Below, piece after piece: positions 1-4,822 of a stretch of 5,139 nt of DNA. The first letter of the stretch is position 1; the number at the start of each line of letters is the position of its first letter. Under the pieces are notes generated by a model. The model was not told the origin of the DNA. It saw nothing but the letters and a program-made list of their open reading frames with translations, and searched no databases. Source of the DNA: Pseudomonadota bacterium. Lineage in GTDB: Bacteria > Myxococcota_A > Polyangia > Polyangiales > Polyangiaceae. Where the stretch lies: contig JAEYYX010000125.1 of the NCBI GenBank assembly GCA_023428245.1, forward strand, positions 1-5,139, written 5' to 3'. Made by a program: the position numbers and the translations under genes.

Positions 1-2
1 CC

Positions 3-1529
3 ATCGACGCAAACAACGAAGAGCCACACTCCCCCCTGAACCAGGGGCGCTGGCGCTACCAGCTCGACAACCACCTCGGCTCAAGCGCCATGGAGATCGA
101 CGGCAGCGCTTCGGCGAACGTCATCTCATACGAGGAGTACCATCCCTATGGGTCGACGGCGTTCCATTTGTGGTCGTCTTCCGCCGAGGTGTCAGCCAAG
201 CGCTATCGCTACACCGGGAAGGAGAAGGACGAAGAATCCGGCCTTTACTACCACGGGGCGCGGTACTATGCGGCGTTGCTCGGGAGGTGGACTGCGGCGG
301 ATCCTGCAGGGCTCATCGATGGGCTGAATTTGTATCGGTATTCGCGGGACAATCCGGTCAATTTTTCAGATCCAAACGGGACGGAGAGTCAAGGCGACTC
401 CACCCGTCGCAACCTAGGTCAGTACAACTTCACGGGGAACGAAACTCGATCAGAGCTCGAATCGCTGGCGAACCAGCAAGGCTATACCATTGTCGGAACG
501 CCAACTTGGAACGCAGAGAGGAAGGGGTGGGAGCTAGGGCAAATTCAAAGACTCCCGAGCGAATCATCCGATTCCATCACATTCGAAGATGACTACATTA
601 CGGCACGTCCTCCGACTGAGGGAGAGGCTTCGAAGGGAAATACAACGGGTGACGCAGAGCCGCTGAAGGCCCGCTCTGATGCGGCCACACATGCGGGGCC
701 AGCGCTTGAGAGGGCTATCTATCAGGGCAGAGGCTTCAGCAAGAGAGGCTTTACGTTGGAGCATCTGTACAACAACGACATCCCCAATGCTATCCGCGGA
801 ACCGGCGATAATAGGCCGCTATATGACGTCGAGGATCACGCTCAGAATCGAGTGAAGCAAATAAAGTCCAGTACGGCAGGCCCTGACGGGCTACGTCAAC
901 ATGCCAGCAAGGCTACTAGGGATGCGGCTGAGGCGATCCAACGGAATCCAACCGGCACAATGGCTGGGAAGCAAGCGCAAGGCGTGGTGATCACTCCTAC
1001 TGATGCGCCGCCTACCGCGAGCGCTGATATTCGAGCGGGCTACGATCGCATGAAGCACCCCGTCCCAAACTCGGTTCCTCCCGAGCATGTGAGAGGCCTC
1101 CCTGGACAGGTCGGCAAAGTCGGAAGGGCCCTCACAGTTGGTGGAGCAGCACTGTCTGGCGCCGCGTTGGCAGCGGATCTCGCACGCGGCGACTATACCA
1201 TGGCAGGTGCTGACGCGATCTCCGTTGCTGGAGGCGCAGCCGAGCTCTACGCGCTCGCATCCCCAGGCGCCTCCATCGCGGGGGTGAGTGCCGTATCTGC
1301 TGGCCTTGCTCTGGGCGGCGTCGGTATTGCGGCTGGCTCAGCAATCCAAGGGGTGCGAGCTTATCGGCAAGGGGACAAGGCAGGAGCGGCCGCCGGGGCG
1401 GTTGGCTTCTTGGCTGGAGCAGCGATTACCGCAGGAGTGATCGCTGGAGCCCCAGCTCTCCTGGCCGGTGGACTGGCCGCCGCCGCGGTGGTGGGCCTGT
1501 TTCATCTGGGGCGCTGGGCACTCCAATAG
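3..1529 (+). CDS. Rhs-family polymorphic toxin, C-terminal part (5' end outside window)
   Basis: The frame is open from base 3 with no start of its own, so the gene begins upstream. The ATG at 90 lies inside the Rhs core and is not the real start. Residues are counted from that ATG. Residues -29 to 37 contain RHS/YD-type strands (RWRYQLDNHLGS, YEEYHPYGSTAF). Residues 38-97 form the classic Rhs core (RYRYTGKEKDEESGLYY, GRWTAADPAGL, NLYRYSRDNPVNFSDPNG). Known Rhs proteins build a shell that encloses the toxin, and this core ends the shell. From about residue 98 the sequence is variable toxin. Residues 98-337 look soluble and include E224, D246 and Q257-I-K259, spaced like a PD-(D/E)xK nuclease (inference). 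Residues 338-479 are Ala/Gly-rich and hydrophobic. The toxin region, about 382 residues, is long for an Rhs tip. Upstream gene content, such as PAAR, VgrG or a signal peptide, is not visible, so the delivery route is unknown. I am sure of the Rhs identity and unsure of the toxic activity. Confidence 0.93.
   Translation: MDANNEEPHSPLNQGRWRYQLDNHLGSSAMEIDGSASANVISYEEYHPYGSTAFHLWSSSAEVSAKRYRYTGKEKDEESGLYYHGARYYAALLGRWTAADPAGLIDGLNLYRYSRDNPVNFSDPNGTESQGDSTRRNLGQYNFTGNETRSELESLANQQGYTIVGTPTWNAERKGWELGQIQRLPSESSDSITFEDDYITARPPTEGEASKGNTTGDAEPLKARSDAATHAGPALERAIYQGRGFSKRGFTLEHLYNNDIPNAIRGTGDNRPLYDVEDHAQNRVKQIKSSTAGPDGLRQHASKATRDAAEAIQRNPTGTMAGKQAQGVVITPTDAPPTASADIRAGYDRMKHPVPNSVPPEHVRGLPGQVGKVGRALTVGGAALSGAALAADLARGDYTMAGADAISVAGGAAELYALASPGASIAGVSAVSAGLALGGVGIAAGSAIQGVRAYRQGDKAGAAAGAVGFLAGAAITAGVIAGAPALLAGGLAAAAVVGLFHLGRWALQ
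201..380 (+). other. Rhs-repeat-associated core domain with probable self-cleavage motif
   Basis: This is the most conserved block of the toxin gene, and it marks the boundary between shell and toxin. It contains two DPxG boxes: DPAGL (bases 300-314) and DPNG (bases 369-380), with exactly 18 residues between the first pentapeptide and the second box. The pattern DPxGL-18-DPxGL is established as the aspartyl autoprotease signature that frees the C-terminal toxin in Rhs effectors. In the second box the usual final Leu is Thr (DPNGT). Both aspartates are present, so cleavage just after the second box is predicted but not shown. The NLYRYSRDNPVN segment between the boxes is typical of the family. 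Confidence 0.85.
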
Positions 1530-1554
1530 GCGGTTGTGCCATCGCACGCGACAA

Positions 1555-1566
1555 CTAAGATCTTAG
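1555..1566. promoter_or_regulatory. Perfect 12-bp palindrome just before the immunity gene start
   Basis: CTAAGATCTTAG equals its own reverse complement over all 12 bases and ends one base before the ATG at 1568. It fills most of the place where a Shine-Dalgarno site would be expected, and I see no good AGGAGG-like site there. It also supplies the in-frame TAA (1556-1558) that prevents the immunity frame from extending further upstream. It could be a protein-binding operator for separate expression of the immunity gene, or chance. No convincing -35/-10 pair was found in the 38-bp spacer. Confidence 0.3.
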
Positions 1567-1567
1567 A

Positions 1568-2209
1568 ATGGCTACTTGGCAGGGGGCGATAGTGGAAGCT
1601 TCGGATCCCGCGAAGCTATCGGCACTCGCAGGGTCGTATCGGATTACGGTCACTCGTACGGACGGAAGCTGGTGGCTCATTGATTGCCCACCGACACATA
1701 GGAATCTCGGAGTGCCGGACTTCTTGAGTGACCTATCGCACGAAGCGGAATGTTCGGTGATCGGCTTCCACCTTCAGACAACGGCCGGCTATGAGAAGCT
1801 AGAACACTGGGAGCGCGGAGAACTTGTCAGGGAGCTAGAATTCCATCTCGATTCCGGGGGTTGGTTGGCTCAGAACGGTAGGACCCAAGAATGGGAACCA
1901 AGTTACTTTTTCGTCCCCGGTGAGGGAGTCGGCGAGTCGGAAAATTGGCCGTTCAATCTCCCGGATGAGATCTCCGATCGGGACCTAGCGCGATACGACG
2001 CCGCGCGGAAAGCACAACGTCCGGGAGACGTCATGGATTTGTTGAAGGGCGGCTCGATCTTGGGGTTGTGCAATTATCATGGAGTTGACCCTCATCGTCC
2101 CAACGCCAGGTGCGAGCCGCCCAAGAGCCACCGCGGACTTATCGTCGCCGCATTAATCGTGGCTCTGGGGGGGGGCGCCTTTCTGCTCGGGGCCCTTACT
2201 GCCCCGTAG
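1568..2209 (+). CDS. Putative immunity protein with C-terminal membrane anchor
   Basis: A 213-residue protein starting 38 bp after the Rhs toxin stop, on the same strand. In Rhs loci the gene directly after the toxin tip normally encodes the immunity protein, so the role is inferred from position. I cannot assign it to a named family. Residues 1-188 look soluble and acidic, with many aromatic residues (SWWLID at 34-39, GGWLAQNG at 97-104, EWEPSYFF at 108-115); the layout 'R-x-L-E-F...GGW...WEP..FF' (residues 88-115) recalls small uncharacterised immunity-type proteins. Residues 190-210 form one strong hydrophobic helix (GLIVAALIVALGGGAFLLGA), preceded by K186, H188 and R189. By the positive-inside rule the large domain should face the cytoplasm, with a tail of about three residues outside. 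The ATG at 1568 is the first possible start, because an in-frame TAA lies at 1556-1558; its ribosome site is weak. A GTG at 1592 preceded by a G-rich stretch is an alternative. A nine-G run lies within the membrane helix. Confidence 0.8.
   Translation: MATWQGAIVEASDPAKLSALAGSYRITVTRTDGSWWLIDCPPTHRNLGVPDFLSDLSHEAECSVIGFHLQTTAGYEKLEHWERGELVRELEFHLDSGGWLAQNGRTQEWEPSYFFVPGEGVGESENWPFNLPDEISDRDLARYDAARKAQRPGDVMDLLKGGSILGLCNYHGVDPHRPNARCEPPKSHRGLIVAALIVALGGGAFLLGALTAP
2167..2175 (+). repeat. Nine-G homopolymer inside the immunity gene's membrane helix
   Basis: Nine consecutive G residues encode part of the GGG in the C-terminal hydrophobic helix. Loss of one G would change the tail to a short non-hydrophobic sequence ending in RR at about 2212. 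Gain of one G would open a frame running to 2496, also without a membrane helix. Runs of this length can slip during replication and are also common sites of sequencing error. As given, the frame is intact. Confidence 0.6.
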
Positions 2210-2232
2210 ATAACGGCAATTTTGTGACCTAC

Positions 2233-2255
2233 CCCATTTCACGATGGGACCTTTT
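2233..2255 (+). terminator. Weak terminator-like hairpin after the immunity gene
   Basis: CCCAT (2233-2237) pairs with ATGGG (2244-2248) around a six-base loop, and a TTTT run follows at 2252-2255. The stem has only five pairs plus a possible T-G pair, and the T run is short, so termination would be weak. It lies 24 bp after the immunity stop, where a terminator is expected. The same bases could instead belong to an old insertion-sequence end. Confidence 0.22.
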
Positions 2256-2359
2256 GGACAGAGCTGACCCCAACACCGTCCCCACCGCAGTAATACCTCC
2301 GGAATCGGGCGAGCCCACGTTCGGGAATGAGTCTGTTGGGGACTTCGCAGCGCTCAGTC

Positions 2360-2367
2360 GCATTGTT
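2360..2367 (+). repeat. Left 8-bp target-site duplication of the IS66 element
   Basis: GCATTGTT here is repeated exactly at 4773-4780, on the other side of the element. Eight base pairs is the characteristic duplication length of the IS66 family. Confidence 0.92.
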
Positions 2368-2389
2368 GTAAGAGCTCGCCCGCTCACGG
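2368..2389 (+). repeat. IS66 terminal inverted repeat at the tnpC side
   Basis: It begins GTAAGAGCTCGCC, close to the GTAAGCG-type start common in IS66 ends. Aligned with the reverse complement of 4752-4772 it matches at 16 of 21 positions with one single-base gap; the shared CTCGCC block is uninterrupted. Confidence 0.85.
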
Positions 2390-2425
2390 GTGGTGCGGGT
2401 AAGGAAAACCTGCGGGGAGTCGCGC

Positions 2426-3937
2426 TTAAGCTGACGGAGCGGCGCCGACCTCGTGCGGAAGCGGGATTCTGGCTCCGCGCAGCGCCGCTTCGGTAGCGAG
2501 CTTGAGATAGGTGTGCGGGCCGACGCCCGCGAGCTTCGCGCTCTCGATCAAGCTGTAGAAGAGCGCTGCGACCTCGGTGCCGCGGCGCGAGCGCGAGCCG
2601 TAGTGGTTCTTGCGGCCGACGACGACGGCGCGGAGTGCGCGTTCGGTGCGGTTGTTGTCGAGCTCGACCTCGAGGTCGTCGAGAAAGACGCGCAGCCCAT
2701 CCCAAACGCCCCCCATATAGGCGATGGCTTTGCCCAGATTACTCTGGGACACCGCTTCGGTGCGGAGCGCCCAGTTTTGGATCTGGACGAGGATGTCTCG
2801 CGAGGTTTGTCTTCGTGATTCGAGCCTCTCTTCCGGAGGCCCGTCTCGCGTTTCGCGTTCGATTTGGTAGAGTTTTCCGATCCAATCGAGCACTTCGGCG
2901 CACTCTCGCGGATATTGCGCCTCGATTTCGACAAACTTGCGCCGCACATGGGCCCAGCAGCGGGCGAGCTTGAAAGCGGCTCCCCGTTTCTTCAGCGATT
3001 GGTAGGCCGCGTAGCCATCAGTGAGCACCGTGCCGCGGTAGCCGCCGAGCACCTTGTTTGCTGCCTCGCCTGACCGACTGTTTTCGATGCGACAGGTCAC
3101 GGCCGAGGGAGCGGCGAGAGCCCACACGTGCCACTGCTTGCCGGCACCACCATCCTTCTTACCCTTCTCACCCATCAGCCGCCAATGGGTCTCATCAGCG
3201 CCCAGCACTAGCTGACTGAGCACGTGCTCTGCGAGAGCTTCATGCGCTGGCTGCAGGAGCCACGCGAGAGCCTCGATCTGATCCCACAGAGTTTGCGAGT
3301 CGATGATGAGTCCGTCCCGAGCCATCGCTTTCACTTGCCTCTCGAGCGACAAATGGTCCGTGTACTTGGCCATTGCCACATGCACCGCAAATCCAACCGA
3401 GTAGCGCGCTCCGTCGAAAAGCTTCACAGGACCTGGAGCCGTTTGGATGCACGAGCCGCAATTGCAGCGGTACTTCTGGCGCTTGTGCTTCGTCACCACG
3501 AAGCGGCGCTCGATGATGTCGATCTCTTCTGACTCTTCGAATTGGCCCGACCACTCCTTCGTTTCGCCACCGCAGACAAGGCAGCTGTCCAAGTCGCCTT
3601 GCACATGCACCCGCTCGACCACATCGAGGTTGGGTTGCTCGCGGCGCCCGTGTCCCGTCTGCTTCTTGGGCTGGTCCTCTGAGATCTCTTCAGTCGGCTT
3701 CTTGCGACGCTCCGTCGATTCACCGAAGAGCTTCTTGCGCGCTTGCGCCAGGTCTGCCTCGAGGTCGTCGATTTGCAACTTGATCTGCACCGCCTCAGTG
3801 CCCTCAAGCACAGCCAGACGCTTCTTCAGCTTGGCGATCATCTTCGCCATCACCAGGTTCTCCGCTTCGAGCAGCTTTGCTGCCCTCAACAGAGTCTCGC
3901 GCTCGGTGAGCTGCTCAAGTGTCACTTCGGTAGGCAA
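2426..3937 (-). CDS. tnpC: IS66-family transposase TnpC (DDE)
   Basis: A full-length 503-residue IS66 transposase, the enzyme that cuts and joins the element's ends. Residues 1-70 form a charged heptad-like helix, the leucine-zipper region. C119-x2-C122 and C158-x-C160-x2-C163 form the IS66 zinc-binding motif. The catalytic acids are D248 (GADETHW), D307 (LTDGYAAY) and E432 (in DNNRTER). The CWAHVRRKF block (327-335), the GRKNHYGSRSRRG block (441-453) and the C-terminal GVGPHTYLKL segment are also family hallmarks. The start is TTG at 3937: an in-frame TAG lies at 3941-3943, so no earlier start is possible, and an AGGTAGG Shine-Dalgarno sits just before it. GTG at codon 5 is the only nearby alternative and lacks such a site. 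tnpB ends 17 bp upstream. The Shine-Dalgarno and start codon lie in a hairpin, which suggests coupled translation. The stop is TAA at 2426-2428. Confidence 0.96.
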   Translation of the reverse strand: MPTEVTLEQLTERETLLRAAKLLEAENLVMAKMIAKLKKRLAVLEGTEAVQIKLQIDDLEADLAQARKKLFGESTERRKKPTEEISEDQPKKQTGHGRREQPNLDVVERVHVQGDLDSCLVCGGETKEWSGQFEESEEIDIIERRFVVTKHKRQKYRCNCGSCIQTAPGPVKLFDGARYSVGFAVHVAMAKYTDHLSLERQVKAMARDGLIIDSQTLWDQIEALAWLLQPAHEALAEHVLSQLVLGADETHWRLMGEKGKKDGGAGKQWHVWALAAPSAVTCRIENSRSGEAANKVLGGYRGTVLTDGYAAYQSLKKRGAAFKLARCWAHVRRKFVEIEAQYPRECAEVLDWIGKLYQIERETRDGPPEERLESRRQTSRDILVQIQNWALRTEAVSQSNLGKAIAYMGGVWDGLRVFLDDLEVELDNNRTERALRAVVVGRKNHYGSRSRRGTEVAALFYSLIESAKLAGVGPHTYLKLATEAALRGARIPLPHEVGAAPSA

Positions 3938-3945
3938 AACCTACC
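3929..3945 (-). promoter_or_regulatory. tnpC: Hairpin enclosing the tnpC ribosome-binding site and TTG start
   Basis: In the mRNA, read on the - strand, GGUAGG (3945-3940) pairs perfectly with CCUACC (3934-3929) around the loop UUUUG. The 5' arm is the Shine-Dalgarno of tnpC, and the loop ends with its UUG start codon. Four of the six pairs are G-C. Folded, the structure would hide the ribosome site. A ribosome ending tnpB at the TGA (3957-3955), 9 bases before the stem, would open it. The dyad is seen in the sequence; the regulatory role is inferred. Confidence 0.5.
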
Positions 3946-3954
3946 TGACGGGCG

Positions 3955-4359
3955 TCAAATTCTCGAAGCTGACAACTTTTCTTCGAATATTTTCGAGCGC
4001 AGGTCGGCCTTCCGCAAGAGCGGTGGGCTGAGCGCCACGCGCCCCAGTGCCTCGCTGCTTTCGACGAAGAGGGCCAGTTCAGCAAGCGTCATCGTGAGAT
4101 TCTTGGCCATCGGCCCGCGCCAGGGCGTCGCAAACTTTCCGCGCTCGAGCCGTTTGGCGAAGAGGCACATCCCGGTACCGTCGAAATAGAGAATCTTGGC
4201 TCGTTTTCGGTCTCGACTCACAAACAGAAATAGGTCGCCGCTCATCAGTTCGCGCGCGAGCTGCTCCTTCACGAGGGCCGCGAGCGTGTCGAAGCTCTTG
4301 CGCATGTCGCACGGCTCGCCATAGGCGTACGCGCTCACTCCGCGCAGAGCTCCGATCAT
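3955..4359 (-). CDS. tnpB: IS66 accessory protein TnpB (IS66 Orf2-like)
   Basis: A 134-residue protein of the IS66 TnpB/Orf2 family, needed with TnpA and TnpC for efficient transposition; its biochemical role is not well defined. It is unrelated to the RNA-guided nuclease TnpB of IS200/IS605 elements. Family marks are CDMRKSFDTLAALV (17-30) and the block from G41 to F76 (GDLFLFVSRDRKR, AKILYFDGTGMCLF, AKRLERGKF). The ATG at 4359 overlaps the tnpA TGA as ATGA, and a GGAG lies 7 bases upstream inside tnpA, so translation is probably coupled. The length is slightly above the usual 115-120 residues because of a basic C-terminal tail after about residue 105, which I cannot assign. The stop is TGA at 3957-3955. 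Confidence 0.95.
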   Translation of the reverse strand: MIGALRGVSAYAYGEPCDMRKSFDTLAALVKEQLARELMSGDLFLFVSRDRKRAKILYFDGTGMCLFAKRLERGKFATPWRGPMAKNLTMTLAELALFVESSEALGRVALSPPLLRKADLRSKIFEEKLSASRI

Positions 4360-4715
4360 GAGTTCGCTCCAAGCAGCGCCCGCACTTCGTCGAGGCTCAA
4401 TCCAGTAACTCGAAGCCCGTTTGAGCTCTCAACGGCGTAGCTGCGTTGGGTGGCGCCCGAGGGTTCTGCAACCACCACACGCCTTAGATTCGGCTTGGAG
4501 CGCCCTTTCGACACATCGTCCTTCCAGAAGTCGAGCGTCGAACGACTGAGCCCGAGCGCGGCGGAGACCTTCGCGAATGATTCGCCCGCAGCCTTCCGTC
4601 GCTCCGCGCATTCAACGACCCGCGTCTTGAGCTGCGCCGGGTATCTGGCGCGCTTGCCCACCCTGCGATGCTCGAAAATCTCTGACTTCAGCCTCGTGAT
4701 CTCTGGGTCCGCCAC
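4356..4715 (-). CDS. tnpA: IS66 accessory protein TnpA (helix-turn-helix)
   Basis: A 119-residue IS66 TnpA-like DNA-binding protein, first gene of the element's operon. Residues 21-66 form the helix-turn-helix region (YPAQLKTRVVECAERR, then SFAKVSAALGLSRSTLDFWK), similar to the N-terminal domain of other transposase-associated HTH proteins. The C-terminal part (NGLRVTGLSLDEVRALLGA, 99-117) matches the short strand-helix end seen in IS66 TnpA proteins. It probably binds the element's ends. The start is GTG at 4715, with GGAAG eight bases upstream. An ATG at 4739 is in frame but is followed two codons later by TGA, so it cannot be used. The end overlaps the tnpB start by four bases (ATGA). The promoter must lie in the 57 bp up to the IS end or outside it; no strong -35/-10 pair was recognised. 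Confidence 0.92.
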   Translation of the reverse strand: MADPEITRLKSEIFEHRRVGKRARYPAQLKTRVVECAERRKAAGESFAKVSAALGLSRSTLDFWKDDVSKGRSKPNLRRVVVAEPSGATQRSYAVESSNGLRVTGLSLDEVRALLGANS

Positions 4716-4751
4716 GCACTGATCTTCCGATCAACTCATGCGCTCACAAGA

Positions 4752-4772
4752 CGGGGAGCGGCGAGGACGTAC
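4752..4772 (-). repeat. IS66 terminal inverted repeat at the tnpA side
   Basis: Read inward on the - strand it begins GTACGTCCTCGCCGCTCC and aligns with 2368-2389 (16 of 21 positions, one gap). Its outer end touches the second copy of GCATTGTT. Confidence 0.85.
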
Positions 4773-4780
4773 GCATTGTT
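4773..4780 (+). repeat. Right 8-bp target-site duplication of the IS66 element
   Basis: GCATTGTT is an exact copy of 2360-2367. Removing 2368-4780 restores a presumed empty site joining 2367 to 4781. Confidence 0.92.
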
Positions 4781-4822
4781 GTCAATCGTCATTTTGGGAT
4801 GCCGACGAGACGGTGAATCTGC

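Larger units (their letters stand above)
2368..4772 (-). mobile_element. Complete IS66-family insertion sequence, 2405 bp
   Basis: The element contains tnpA, tnpB and tnpC in the standard IS66 order, read on the - strand. Its ends are imperfect inverted repeats starting GTA, immediately bordered by a perfect 8-bp direct repeat, GCATTGTT. The length is normal for a three-gene IS66 element of about 2.5 kb. All three frames are intact, and the transposase retains its catalytic residues, so the element may still be able to transpose. The noncoding ends are short: 58 bp beyond the tnpC stop and 57 bp before the tnpA start. I see no passenger gene. The perfect target duplication suggests a fairly recent insertion. 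It landed 150 bp past the immunity stop and 50 bp from the end of the DUF559 gene, apparently in noncoding DNA. Confidence 0.95.

Noticed and set aside
90..1529. ATG at 90 as the start of a separate 479-residue gene
   Set aside because: The frame is open upstream to the window edge, and the preceding 29 codons encode typical Rhs sequence (RWRYQLDNHLGS), so the gene begins further upstream.
2268..2341. CCCCAACA (2268-2275) and TGTTGGGG (2334-2341) as a possible inverted repeat
   Set aside because: Only eight matching bases across a 58-bp gap with no extension on either side; chance is sufficient.
2110..2496. Open frame overlapping the end of the immunity gene and entering the IS
   Set aside because: It starts inside the immunity gene in another frame, crosses the IS boundary and resembles nothing. 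It matters only as the frame reached if one G were gained in the G9 run.
2229..2705. Open frame on the - strand across the left IS end
   Set aside because: Arginine/alanine-rich out-of-frame reading of GC-rich tnpC sequence that crosses the element boundary; tnpC explains this DNA.
3447..4031. Open frame of 194 codons on the + strand opposite tnpC
   Set aside because: Antisense reading of a well-supported transposase, rich in Ser/Arg, with no recognisable motif.
3955..4359. TnpB as an RNA-guided nuclease of the IS200/IS605 type
   Set aside because: It shares only the name. The 134-residue sequence has the IS66 Orf2 motifs, and no RuvC residues or guide-RNA element are present.
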